This document shows, in pieces, positions 11,815 through 23,150 of a DNA stretch of 64,000 nucleotides. The stretch is from Euryodendron excelsum (Eukaryota; Streptophyta; Magnoliopsida; Ericales; Pentaphylacaceae): contig CM065388.1 in NCBI GenBank assembly GCA_033060915.1, forward strand, positions 33,070,501 to 33,134,500, given 5' to 3'. The notes beneath the pieces were generated by a model that was not told where the DNA came from, made no database searches, and saw only the letters and a list, made by a program, of their open reading frames with translations. The position numbers and the translations under genes were made by a program. How positions within the stretch are numbered: position 1 is the stretch's first letter; each line of letters opens with the position of its first letter.

Positions 11815-13090
11815 TTTTGAGTGTTTCCGCCACTCTCACGGTGTGAGTATTTCCGCTACTCAGACGGGTTTTGATGATTTGTGAGTATTTCCGCTACTCG
11901 GACGGGGTTGATGATTTGTGAGTATTTCCGCTACTCGGAAGGGGTTGAGTATTTCCGCTACTCGAACGGGGTTGATGATTTGGGAGTATTTCCGCTACTC
12001 GGACGGGGTTGATGATTTGGGAGTATTTCTGCTACTCGGACGGGATTGAGTATTTCCGCTACTCTAACGGGTTTGTGAGTATTTCCACTACTCTAACGGT
12101 TCTGTAAGTATTTCCGCTACTCTAATGGTCCTGTGAGTATTTCCGCTACTCTAACGGTTCTGTGAGTATTTTCGCTACTCCAACGGTTCTGTGAGTGTTT
12201 CCGCCACTCTAACGGTTTTGTGAGTAGTTTTGCTACACGGACCATCTCGAGGAATGAACTGTCTCGAGAGAGGGATTGGAAAGGGGTCTTACCGTCTCCG
12301 AAGAGACGTGCTTGGGTTTTGAGTGTTTCCGCCACCCTAAGGGTTTCATGAGTATTTTCACTACTCTAACGATTTTGTGAGTAGTTTTGCTACTCGAACC
12401 GTCTCGAGGAATAAACTGTCTCGAGAGAGGGATTGGAAAGGGGTCTTACCGTCTCCGAAGAGACGTGCCTGGGTTTTGAGTGTTTCCGCCACTGTAACGG
12501 TTTTGTGAGTATTTTCGCTACTCTAAAGGTTCTGTGAGTATTTCCGCTACTCTAACGGTCCTATGAGTATTTCCGCTACTCTAACGGTTCTGTGAGTATT
12601 TCCGCTACTCCAACGGTTCTGTGAGTGTTTTCGCCACTCTAACGGTTTTGTGAGTAGTTTTGCTACTCGGAGCATCTCGAGGAATAAACTGTCTCGAGAG
12701 AGGGATTGAAAAGGGGTCTTACCGTCTCCGAAGAGACGTGCCTGGGTTTTGAGTGTTTCCGCCACCCTAACGATTTCATGAGTATTTCCGCTACTCTAAC
12801 GGTTTTGTGAGTAGTTTTGCTACTCGGACCGTCTCGAGGAATAAACTGTCGCGAGAGAGGGATTGGAAAGGGGTCTTACCGTCTCCGAAGAGACGTGCTT
12901 GGGTTTTGAGTGTTTTCGCCACTTTAACAGTTTTGTGAGTATTTCCGCTACTCTAACGGTTTTGTGAGTATTTCCGCGACTCTAACGGTTTTGTGAGTGT
13001 TTCCGCCACTCTAACGATTTTGTGAGTGTTTCCGCCACTCTAACGATTTTGTGAGTAGTTTTGCTACTCGGACCGTCTCGAGGAATAAAC
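11815..13090 (-). repeat. Minisatellite and higher-order repeat in solo LTR D (U3)
   Basis: Many copies of a unit of about 28-30 bases (GTGAGTATTTCCGCTACTCT followed by AACGGTT) are mixed with a longer block carrying CTCGAGGAATAAACTGTCTC and CCGTCTCCGAAGAGACG. The region 12117-12335 recurs almost unchanged at 12547-12765, so a 430-base unit has been duplicated. The other LTRs hold only one or a few of these units. Confidence 0.85.
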
Positions 13091-13310
13091 TGTCTCGAGA
13101 GAGGGATTGGAATTGGAATAAGAAAGGACAATGCCCCTAAGGGCATTTTGGTCATTTTGCCTCTATTTGGGCCTGACAGGCCTGCGAAGCGATGGAAAGA
13201 CGGAATTTGGACCTAGAGAATTGGTTTCTATTGGAATATGCCCAAAATGACTTGAAAACAAGTCTGGATGGAGTGTAGACTGCCAAGCAATCAAAAATGG
13301 GGTGCTTACA

Positions 13311-13315
13311 CCAAT
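13311..13315. repeat. Target site duplication of solo LTR D (CCAAT), right
   Basis: CCAAT directly after the LTR; identical to 7574-7578. Confidence 0.9.
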
Positions 13316-14384
13316 TTCATCGTGCAATCCCAAAACGCATCCCATCGAAGTCTCAAGAACTGTTAAATACATTAGGAGGGGTCTCCTCGAAGTTGGAGGT
13401 ACTAGGATCGGAGGTTTTAGGAGGTACTCCTTGATTCTTTCAAAAACTTGTTGACAGTCTTCGTTCCATTCCTTAAGGGTATCTTTTTTGAGCAATTTGA
13501 AAATTGGTTCACATAGGTGGGTCATCTGATAAACAAATCTGCTAATAAAATTTAATTTACCCAAAAATGATCTAATTTTGGTTTCCCCCTTTGGGGGTGG
13601 CATCTCAGTGATGGACTTAATCTTGGCAAGATCTACTTCTATCCCTCTCTTGTTGACAATGAACCCTAGCAGTTTTCCGAACGAAACAAAGAAAGTACAC
13701 TTGGCAGGGTTGAGCTTGAGCTAATACTTAGGGAGCCGATCAAATGCTTTCCACAGATTGATGAAATGGTCTTCTTGGTCTCTTGACTTGACTATCATAT
13801 CATCCACGTAGATCTCCACTTCTTTATGCATCACATCATGAAAAGAGAGTGATCATGGCTTTTTGATAGGTTGCCCCAGCATTCTTCAGTCCGAAGGGCA
13901 TTACCTTGTAACAATATACTCCCCATAGGGTAATAAAACCTGTCTTTTCCCGATCTTCTTCGGCTATTTTGTTCTGGTTATATCCTGAAAACCCATCCAT
14001 AAAAGAGAACATCTCATGGCCTGCAGTGTTGTCTATCAAGATATCTATATAAGGTATGGGAAAATTATCTTTTAGGCTTGCTTTATTGAGATCTCAAAAA
14101 TCAATACACATTCAAACCTTTCCATCCTTTTTCGGAACTGAGACGATGTTGGCCAACCATTGAGGATATTCGACCACTTGTAGGAACCCAACATGAAACT
14201 GCTTAACCACCTCCTCCTTCACTTTCAAACTCCATTCGGGTTTAAGCCTTTGGAGCTTTTGCTTTATAGGCTTGATTTGTGGATCCAGGGGCAGTGGGTG
14301 CTCGATAATGGACTCATCCAATCCTGGCATATCTTGGTAGGACCACGCAAAGATATCAATATAGGCTGTCAGCAATTCCAACAT
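13316..14384 (-). pseudogene. RT and first half of RNase H of element C, degenerate
   Basis: The RT fragments in order are MLELLTAYIDIFAW..VPKKDGKV (14384-14112), CIDF..DLNKAS and MFSFMDGFSGYNQ..MPFGLKNAGATYQK (about 14110-13836), the catalytic YVDDMIVKS (YVDD at 13810-13799) and LGFIVNKRG..SFLGKLNFISRF (to 13500). RNase H starts with LLMYLTVLETSMGCVL and is cut by solo LTR D. The catalytic YVDD is intact, but TGA stops replace Arg codons near 14110 and 14068, a TAG lies in KY.LKLNPAKC, and frames shift around 13836 and 13603. Confidence 0.88.
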
Positions 14385-14393
14385 TTCTCGGTG

Positions 14394-15232
14394 CTACCAA
14401 TGATCTAATCCTATCCTGATCTTGACCTCTTTAGGGGATTCCTTGCTTCCCAACTTAATTGTCTTGGTCTCTTCAATATTAGGAGTTTTGCAGTTATCAT
14501 GCTTCTCTAATTGCTCCAAAATCTCCTCCGAGGCCTCATCAGTGTTGTTTACGTCAAGTTCAATGCCCAAGAGCTGGTAGTCAAATTCAGTTTCAAAATC
14601 GTGATCAGTCATAATAGTCATTCTTTTGATTAATTGGCTGAGATGTTGGATATGCGGGTTGCTGATTAAAAACAACAAGGAGAATCATTCAAAATAGGGA
14701 AGTAACCCTTTTTTATAGATGGATATTTCTTCTACAGCTTTTGATTGAAAATTGAAACAACAACAGAAAGATAAACAGATGACAAAGTTTTAAAGAGTTA
14801 CAAACGCATGGAATGCCCCAGTAACCTTGTACCGAAAGTTACGCACTCAAATGAGGTCTTCACTGTCCCTGTTATCGAGATTTTCTCTAGGAAGAGTAGG
14901 CTTGATTGTGTTATTTTCTGATACTTCCATGTTTGAGAATGAAGGTACATCGATCATCAGGGCTTCTTGAAACAGATTGGCTTAGCCATTAGCCTCCCTT
15001 TTCCCCCTCTTAAGACCTTTGTTATCTTCCGTTAAGCAAAGCTCTTTGAGTTGGCGTGTCATCTTTTCCTCTTCTCCCTTCCCTTGTGTGATCCTTTACT
15101 GTTTTCTCTTCTAGGCCTGCCCCTTGATTTCCTTCCTTGTCGGCTTGTACCCCAGGCCAAAAGTATTTTTTGGGATGGTATGTCTGGAATTTTGGGGATC
15201 CCTTGCAACATTTTTTGTAGCCCTTTGCTTGG
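14394..15232 (-). pseudogene. Protease-RT linker of element C
   Basis: The stretch 14678-14394 matches the A linker at 30307-30624, sharing LTQLIQRM-like, FDYQ.LGI and TPNIEETKTI..LG motifs. The part from 15232 to 14680 is poorly preserved and has no clear domain. In Ogre elements an intron is known between protease and RT; I cannot show one here. Confidence 0.6.
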
Positions 15233-15732
15233 CTAATATCTATTCTTTTGAAAGTAGTGGGCGATCATCTGTGCATTGTCTGAATACCTTAGCTCAACCA
15301 TATCTCCCTCATGTATTGCGGTGACATACTCTAGGGACTGGAGACAGGATGGAGCAGCCAATTCGGTGTAAGGAACGACGTCTGTTTTGTAAATTGCAAA
15401 CTCCTTTTTGGCATAGATGGAAATTAGCTTAGCCTTGATTATGAATTTGACCTTCTGATGGAGACTGGACTGCATTGCCTTGCTGAATGAATCCAAGGTT
15501 GTCCAAGCAACGTATTATAGGCCGAAGGTATTTACAAAACTTGGAATTTGATGGCAAAGGTGACAGGCCCTATCTCAACAAGTATCTCAATTTCCCCCAT
15601 TATTTCTCTTCTAGACTCGTTGAAGGCCCGTAAGACAATACTGCTGCGGTTTAAGTGAGATTGGTCCATCCCCAGTCTTTCCCAGGTTGGGTAAGGGCAA
15701 ACATTCAGAATTGATCCATTGTCCACTAGCAC
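15233..15732 (-). pseudogene. Aspartic protease of element C, degenerate
   Basis: The catalytic motif is in MLVDNGSILNVCP (Asp codon at 15723-15721). The DNG form, rather than DTG or DSG, is shared with A (IDNGSALNVCP). The flap and end region LLGQPWIH and KVKFIIKAKLISI are present after a TAA and a frameshift near 15483-15530. Family members are retroviral-type proteases that cut the polyprotein. Confidence 0.8.
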
Positions 15733-15955
15733 CCTTCACACAATCATCCCTTTGGTCTTGACTGTCACAAGTAGGGCTTGTGTATGACCGGTCCTATCCG
15801 CGGGGATCTCATCGTCAGTAAAAGTGATGACATTTGTCTCCATGATGAGTCCTACCATATTTTATAGATTTTCGAGGGTAAAACTATCTAGCACGTGGGC
15901 TTCTTTTAGAACCTTAAGCAAGGCATTGCGAAGAGTTTTGATGTAAGAAGCAGTC

Positions 15956-16927
15956 CTAACATGGAGATGTGGGAAGGGGTTTTCTTGAGTTGCTCATCAC
16001 ATTGTAGTCGTTCTTCTTTAGTGCCTTGGCAAACTCAGAGATTTTGTGTTTTGTTAAGGGGTTGGAACATTCTCCCTCCTTGTCCTTCCCTTTTCTTCCC
16101 CTCTCTATCTCCTTTGAAGTGTAGCATCGGGTAGACCTAGTCATTCCCTGAGTTTCTACAATGGACTCCTCTGTAGTTTGGGTCGGAGTTGGGGGGTAGT
16201 TCCAAGGTACCCTATGCAAGTCGGTAACAGGCGATTGGGATAGCAGTGGTAGGGTCGTTTTTCTAGGTACTAGTAATGAAACGGGTTCTGGTTTTTCCAT
16301 TTTGGAGAAGAAAGGTAAGGTGACAGGCGACAGAGGAATGCTTGGAGGTGCAGGAGCATATATGGCAGGTAGGGGCCTCATGTCTCGTCGAGGGTCTGTG
16401 TGTGGGACGAACCCAGCCATTACAACCATGGGCTCTGGTACTTCTAGTTCTTGGTAGGAGATGAGAATGATACGGAAGTACAGAGGGTAGGGTAATGCTT
16501 CTATGGTTAGAATTAGACTGGCCTGTATAGGCCGGATGATTAGAAAAGGTTCTAGTGCTGCGGTCTTGGGAAGGTTAGTCATTTGGACTTTGACTTGGAG
16601 GGTGGTTCCTTTCAGGATGAGAATTTCTTGGAGGCCCTTGGGTAGTTGCTCAAGAGTTAACCAAGCTTCATTGGGGTTCCATCCTTTTCTGTCATCCTAG
16701 ACTATTTTCAGTAACTTGTCAACCATGACCTTCAGGGTTACAAAAATGTCGCTCAATTTTCCCTCTAGCTATCTTAGATCGATGGCCTAATTAGTTGGCG
16801 GGATAGTCATCTTCTCCATCGGATCCATTACCTCTTGCATTGGCTGTTTCCCTTATTTTATGGCGAGGATCCATGCGGTATTGTTCGTACGGTTTTGTTG
16901 ATCAGGAGCATCACCTTCACTTGACAT
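15956..16927 (-). pseudogene. N-terminal domain before protease, element C (no gag homology)
   Basis: A candidate start ATG at 16927 opens MSSEGDAPDQQNR. The frame continues with several stops into a proline-rich stretch (16582 to 15956) containing SVPWNYPP-like and RCYTSKEIERGRKGKDKEGE motifs. The same domain stands before protease in A (28388-29093). Neither copy shows the gag core or knuckle seen in B. The function of the domain is unknown. Confidence 0.6.
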
Positions 16928-18510
16928 TTGTGCTACTTGCCGTCGGGTAAGGACTGGTGTTCAAAGTATAGGGGGCACTCATGTTCCTTTTTTTCCTTTT
17001 TTGAGAGTAATGGTGACATAAAATGCAAGCAGTCTCACCATAAACTATTACTAGTATTTTGGCGAGATGAGAAGGGGAAATAGAAAATGAGGAAAACAAA
17101 ATAAAAGGATTATATGTTAGGTTCTGGATTAGAAAGATTTTATGCAATGCATTGCCTAAGGGTGCCCCTGCCTTTTGAGGGGAACTAAACATGATGTGTT
17201 GGTTCACGTCTGGAGATAGGGGGTTGCCCATGTATGCAATTCTATACCTGTGCCTGCAATTCATTTATTCGTACATTCACTCATTTGACAGTAATGACAA
17301 CTTTATTGAGTTGAATTCTCTTTGTACATAGAATTTTTAAAAAATACATCGAAATGTGGAGAGGGAACATTTTTCTTAGAACTTCTGCCTATTCTATATT
17401 TACATCATGGGATCCTAAACTACTGTCGAGTCTTCGGATTCACCTTCTTAGATGGACGTCGATGAGAGACGTTTGATTTGAATTACCCCTTCGTCTTCCT
17501 AGCAGCCCTATCTCCACGAGCGAAGAGGGATTAGGCCACTCCTTATGAGATGATTTTTTATGTGTGTCATGAATCCTTAGGGTCCCTTGGTACCCTTAGG
17601 AGTTTTTGGGGTTGGCTTGATTTGAGTGACAAGGTCTTTGGGCCTTTCTCTAGGGGTTAATTGGATGCATGAATGATGCAATGACTCGAGTTACTTTGAG
17701 AACTCTTGTCTTTAAATGAATTTCGATGCATGAACAGTTATGATGCACAAAGATGTATACATAGCATGCTGATGAAGATTAAGCATGACCTCATAAATAG
17801 AAAGTAAAGGAAAGTAAAGCGGTCACCCTTTCCTCATTGGTTTTGAAATTGACGCATGTGTCCTAAATCCGGCAGAGGTTCGGCCATGCATAGGGTGCTA
17901 TATGAGCATGAGGTTGGGGGTTTATGAAGGCTTCCTAAGAAAGCTTGATTCCCGAAACCCTCAAACCTCCGGTGTCCACCCCCGAAAGGGTGAACTCCAT
18001 TTTTGGTTGGTGGTTCGAACATGAGAACTATCAAGAGACCGTAGACGAAGAAACTGACACAGCATTTACCCACAATCAATATATTGTTCCCCCTTCTATT
18101 TAGAAGGGTAGTAACTAGGTAATATATGCAAGATGCAAATGTAAGTGAGTGCACCAACTGTGTGTGGAGTTTTCAAAAATGGAGGAAAGGACCTAACAAC
18201 ACACATCACATCCTGTCCATTCATATACATAGCAATAAATTATGACATAAAATAAAATGTGAATAAAGGTCCACCTACAAAAGAAAAATGTAAAGAGTTA
18301 GTAACTTTTCGAAAAACTCAATGCAAGGGCAAATGGATGGTCAATGCAAGAGCATGAATGTAAACAATGAATGCAAGTGAATACACTTATTCGAAAACTA
18401 TTTTGGAAACTTAGACAAATTCGAAAAGTGGATAAAACTGGACAAAGTAACCGGAGATTTTGAGTGAGTAAAAGGAGAAGAGACATGTCAATGGCCTAAC
18501 CCTCTAAGTG
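16928..18510 (-). other. Leader of element C
   Basis: This is the non-coding leader between PBS and the first ORF. It shares blocks with the leaders of A and B: an acceptor-like TTTTGTAGGTGG near 18270-18280, and a block with AGGAAGACGAAGGGG-type sequence (about 17390-17560). No gene is seen. Confidence 0.65.
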
Positions 18511-18528
18511 TCCCCAGTGGAGTCACCA
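18511..18528 (-). promoter_or_regulatory. Primer-binding site of element C
   Basis: On the minus strand this reads TGGTGACTCCACTGGGGA, two bases from the LTR end. It fixes the orientation of C. Confidence 0.82.
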
Positions 18529-18530
18529 GC

Positions 18531-20839
18531 TGTCGCGCCCTAATTTTTTGGACCACCAAGTCCTTTCGGGTCGGGAAAATATAGAACTCTGTCATTAAAG
18601 CTTATCCTCATTAGAGCTCATCCTCCTAAAAGGACGAGTGCAACTAGGTTTAAACTTGAAATTGGTTTGATTAAAGGCTTTTTAGAAAAATAGGAATCGC
18701 CACCTAACTTGATTAAGGTGAGTTAGGTCACCTAAAACTAAGTATTAATCTAAAGATTAAACTTAGGCTTTTTTAAAAAGGTTTTGAAAGACTCCCTCGA
18801 GAGAGGATTTTTAAGAAAATAGGTTGTTTGGCAACCTTTGGAAAGATTTAAGTTCTTTTTAAAAATAACTCTATTTTTGGTCTTTTGAAAACAAAAATCT
18901 ATGGTCCGGGGGTTGGTTACGTGCAGGGAAGATAACCTAAGATCATCACCCTACCCCACCCTTTCGATACCTACATGTCTAATGACCCTTAGTTCACTCA
19001 CTAGAATAACCGGTTACCATTATCTAGTTAATATCCACTTTAGATTCTGAAAACGGGATTTAGTCATCATTTTTTGGATGAATGATGCATGATGCAAGTT
19101 TTGGAAGAAGTTTGAAAACATAAGAGTTTTGAAAGGGTTTGAGATAGAAACTTTGAATCGACAGAAATTTTTGAAAAGAAGGGTTGAAATAAAAGTTATG
19201 ACTGCACCATTTTAGATTGCCGACATATCCCATTTGGCGAGAATCAGGTCATTCGTAGTTCAGGTAAGAGCTCGATGGAAAATAGGCGCATTAGGGCCTT
19301 TGGAATGTTTTGAAGACATATTGAGGTCTTTAGAAAGTTTTTTAATATACTTTGTGGACTTTGGAAAAAGATAACTTGAGAGTTTTAGAAAAAGGCCTTT
19401 AAAATAGGACTTGAAATGTTTGGAATGTTTTGAATTGGATTTTAAAATGATTTTGGATGTTTTTGAATTTGAATCAAGGGGGTTTTGGGGTGATTTTGAA
19501 ACAACTCAAGGGAGCTTTAGAAAAGTTTTGGAGTCTTGTTTTGAAAACTTTGGAGGTAGAATTTTGAAGTGTTTTAATAAACTGGTCTTTGAAAAGCTTT
19601 CGAAAGTGGTTTTTGAAAACACTTAGGACTTTGGAATCTTAATATGGACAACCTTAGAGGTTGTTCTTGATATATCACCTTCCTTTAGAATCCCTAACCG
19701 TAGAAGAGGTAGAGACACCTTATGGTTGTAAGTTCTTGAAAACATTCTTGAAATAATTTAAAGATAGAGGGTAGGAGTATTAGAAGAGGTTATGGAGTTA
19801 GTTTTGAAATTTCAAGAGAGTAGGAGGTTTTTGGAAAAATGAGTTATGAGAATAGTTTTGAATTGAAAGATCATATCAAGGGGTCCATGAGTTGGAACCT
19901 TATAGTATACTAACCTAGGTTGGGTTGGCCTAAGGTTAGGAATGACCTAAGGTTAACTAACTTAGGTTAGGTTAACCTAGGGTTTGGACAACTAGGGTGA
20001 AGTTGGACTAGGGTTAATCAACTAGGGTTTGGTTAACCTAGGGTTAAGGTGACCTAGGGTTAATCAACTAGGGTTTGGTTAACCCAGGGCTAAGGTGACC
20101 TGGGGTTAACTAAGGTTGGGTTAACCAAGGCTTAAGGTGACCTAGGGTTAACTCACTTGTGTTAGGTTAACATGGGGTTGGACAACTAGGGTCAAGTTAA
20201 ACTAGGTTGGATAACTAGGGTCAAGTTAACCTAGTGTTGCATAACTAGAGTCAAGTTAACCTAGGGTTGGATTGGAAAATGGTTTTCAAAGGCAGTTTTA
20301 TGCATTTTTTAAAGGAGTTTTGGAAAAAAAATCATGTTATGCAAAGAACTTTGGTAGACAAAGCTTTTGAAGATCATTTCCATGAAATTATGACTCTAGC
20401 TAAGAATATGGTTTATATGGTTGGTGCTTAAAAACTATTATGAAGAGGGTTTTCTTAGGACCATTATAACCTTTATCTTGAAAAGAGTAGGGATTTCAAA
20501 AATCAACACAATAATGACAACTTTTAAGAAAACCATTTTTAATGCAAAGATGGAGAGAATGAACTATTGAAAACCATTTTTTGAGAAAAAGATTTTGAAA
20601 ATCATTTTTCAAAGGAAACCATTCTAACAAGTTAGAGTTCCTATGGCCAATGTAAAAGGAGACCACTCAAGAGAGGGTTCTATTGGCCCATTCCAACCGC
20701 TAAACTTGAAAGAATAACAATCTTAGGGATCAAAGAGTTTGAAAATCATTTTCATACAATAATAAAAAGAGAAGGGAACCATCCTAACAATTTAGGGCTC
20801 CTGTGGCCAATATAAAAGGAAGACCACTCAAGAGAGGGT
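18531..20839 (-). repeat. 5' LTR of element C, U5 part
   Basis: On the minus strand it ends GGGCGCGACA at 18531 and is followed by the PBS. It is more diverged than the other LTRs but keeps the same terminal landmarks, including the stretch around 18600-18740 that is shared by all copies. It carries a private AACCTAGGGTT-type tandem repeat (about 19905-20285). It is cut at 20839 by element B; the remainder must lie beyond base 64000. Confidence 0.85.
19905..20285 (-). repeat. AACCTAGGGTT-type tandem repeat in the LTR of C
   Basis: Units of roughly 30-40 bases built from GGTTAACCTAGGG, GGTGACCTAGGGTTAA and CAACTAGGGT variants. It contains the telomere-like string TAGGGTT but not in a regular 7-base period. 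It is not seen in the other LTRs of the window. Confidence 0.75.
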
Positions 20840-22379
20840 TGTAAGCACCCCATTTTTGCCCACTCGACAGTCTCCAGTCTGTCTAGACTTGTATTCAAGT
20901 TAATACAAACATATATCAATTTAAATCATCTTGCCAAGTCTAATCCCGTCAATCAATCGCTTCACGGGCCCGCCGGGCCCAAATAGAGGATAAATGACCA
21001 AAAGGCTGTTGGGGACATTATCGGTCCAATTCTAGTGGGCACGTCTTCTCGAGGACGGCAAGTCCCCTTTTCAATTCAATTCTAGCCCAATTCTAATTCC
21101 AATTCTAGTTAAATTTGGCACGCCTTTCGAGATAATTGATTCCTTAAGGTGGTAAGTCGATCCTATTTGGCACATTTTCTAGAGAACTCTTCGAAACAAT
21201 AAGTCCCTTCAAATTCGCCAACCGGGATGAGACACCAACTCCCCTAGATGGTAGAACGGTCCATCTGCGGTGCCTGCTAGCCTGCCAATGAAAAAATGTC
21301 TGTTTTGGCATGCCTTCCGGGAAACTTGATTCCTCAAGTGATAAGTCCACTTAGCAGCTTCCCAAGATTAGGCAGTTTTTGGAATGATTGTGACTCGTTA
21401 GAGTAACGAAAATACTCGTAAACATGGCAACCGTTAGAGTACCGAAAACACATAAACAGGTCGATATAGGGAATTGCCAACAAACCCCTATGTCACGGGA
21501 CCGCCGTCAGAGTAACGAAAACACTCAAAACCCAGGCCAACACCAGTGCCTGCTAGCCACTCGGTGGAAAATAACCAAACTGCCCCTAGGGCCATTTCTG
21601 GCACGTTTCTTAAGAAAGTACCCAAGTCCTCAGAATGGTAAGTCCACCCTTCCAAGATTATCTTACAGACAATCCGGCATGATTAGGTGCTTTCAAGTCA
21701 GTTTTGGGCCGATTCCGAGACTCTCTGATTAAGATGACTATTTTTACACTTAGGCATCCGAGTGCCCCGGGAACCATACTAGCTCTGGGTATCAAACCGG
21801 TAACCTCCCGGAAATGCTTCTGATAGTATCCCGGCCTTCCAATACATTTTTGGATCATTTCGATTCAGTTCTGACAAACCTAGTACAAAATGACCGTTTT
21901 GCCCCTGGTGGGCCGATCGCCTCTTCTAACCACACTGGCTTTAAGTATCAAACCGGTAACCTCCAGGAACATTCTAGGTAATGTTTCCAAGTCTCGAGTT
22001 TTCTTCCGGGATATCCCTAGTCCATCCCGGTAGCTTTCCAGCCCGATTGACCGTTCTACCCCCAATGGCCCGGTTAACCCCTCCGACACATCTCATCATC
22101 ATTTTTTAAATTTACTACCCCTGAGACACTATTCTACAAGTTCTTGTTCTTTTCCGGCCTTCTGGGCCATTTCCGGCCCCTTAAATCATTCCCAGACCTT
22201 CCAGAGTTACTCCTAGTGAAGCCAGACTAAAAATTGCATGGTAGTCACTAGTATAGGCTCCTAAATCTTCTAAAGATACATTGCTTGATGACCTTAAAAC
22301 TTTCCTAAGTGGCGAGTGGCGCCAGAACAAAATTTTGCCTGGCGCGCCACTGCAACAAGTGCCAGGTCAATCCTCTATC

Positions 22380-22387
22380 TATAAATA
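22380..22387 (+). promoter_or_regulatory. TATA box, element B 5' LTR
   Basis: TATAAATA followed by CAGAGCCTCC, as in the other LTRs. Confidence 0.72.
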
Positions 22388-23145
22388 CAGAGCCTCCTCC
22401 AGCGTGAAAATAGTCCGCAAACTAAGTCCAAAAACTCTATTCTTCAATACACAGAGCTCGTAGACTTTCCAAGCCCTAGTCTCCTTTAGGTTTTTCAAAC
22501 CCTGGCCTCCATACACAAATCCTAGTTCCCATACACTCATACATTAGCCTCCAAAGCCTCTATTGAATACTTGAACTGCTGTAACTCCGAAGCTCTCAAA
22601 GATCCAAACAAGTTCTTGAAGATCAAGGCGAAGACCGAAGCAAAGCAAGAAAAACTAAGTAAGCCGAGCAAGCAAATAAACGAAGATACAAAGTAAGCTC
22701 TCTATTTACGTTTCCGCAATTCCCCCCTCTCTCTTCTCTCTCTTAACCCACTTGGGTTTTCTTCTATTTTAATCCCCCATCTTCTTTGCCCCCTTTCTTG
22801 CTTGCTTGAAACAAGGGACTCCTCAGTTCATGTGTAGGATTAGGCTATTGAAAGTCATCGTGTCAGGGACTTTCTCTTAGTCTAACCAGAGACCGCGTGG
22901 GTTCGGCCCCCCTGATTATGTGGTGAAGCCTTTAACCATGTATGTTCATAACCCCAACTTGCATTGTGCATGTTATAATCATGTATCTCTCCAAAATTCA
23001 TTTTCAAACTTGTTTTCAAAACTTACATTGAAAACCATTTTCAAAACTTGTGTTAAAATTTTCTTCTTCAAAACTTATTTTCAAAATCACAATCTTAAGA
23101 TAATTCTAGCCTTTTCATGGTTAGAAAAGTGTTATATTTAAAGTG

Positions 23146-23150
23146 ACTAT
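23146..23150. repeat. Target site duplication of element A (ACTAT), left
   Basis: ACTAT before the 5' LTR, identical to 42792-42796. Confidence 0.93.

Larger units (their letters stand above)
7579..13310 (-). mobile_element. Solo LTR D (5.7 kb) inside element C RNase H
   Basis: A single LTR of the same family lies in minus orientation. It starts on the plus strand with TGTCACGCCC (the complement of the usual LTR 3' end) and ends with GGTGCTTACA (the complement of the LTR start). It is flanked by an exact CCAAT duplication (7574-7578 and 13311-13315). RNase H coding sequence of element C stops at one edge and resumes at the other. It is the longest LTR in the window because of expanded minisatellites between about 11815 and 13090. 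No internal region is attached, so it is a solo LTR left by LTR-LTR recombination. Confidence 0.93.
1..20839 (-). mobile_element. Element C: Tat/Ogre-like Ty3/gypsy retrotransposon, partial
   Basis: This is the oldest and outermost element, read on the minus strand. From its 5' side it runs: 5' LTR (18531-20839, cut by element B), primer-binding site (18511-18528), leader, a short N-terminal domain, protease, RT, RNase H split by solo LTR D, archaeal-type RNase H, integrase (ending near 5495), spacer, and an antisense plant-mobile-domain-like gene (1 to about 4128). The 3' LTR lies before base 1. No gag domain is recognisable. Lineage is assigned from the double RNase H and LTR size, which is established knowledge of the Tat lineage. 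Many stops and frameshifts show that it is dead. Confidence 0.88.
20840..23150 (+). repeat. 5' LTR of element B, first half
   Basis: It starts TGTAAGCACC inside the LTR of element C. It contains U3, a TATA box at 22380-22387 and AATAAA at 22675-22680. It is cut after ACTAT at 23150 by element A and resumes at 42797. The left target duplication would be AGGGT (20835-20839); its partner is outside the window. Confidence 0.9.

Noticed and set aside
12117..12765. Two near-identical 72-codon minus-strand ORFs
   Set aside because: They come from the duplicated 430-base minisatellite block in solo LTR D, with no domain and no conservation in other LTRs.
19905..20285. Interstitial telomere repeat
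   Set aside because: TAGGGTT occurs but without a regular seven-base period; it is a longer, degenerate minisatellite.
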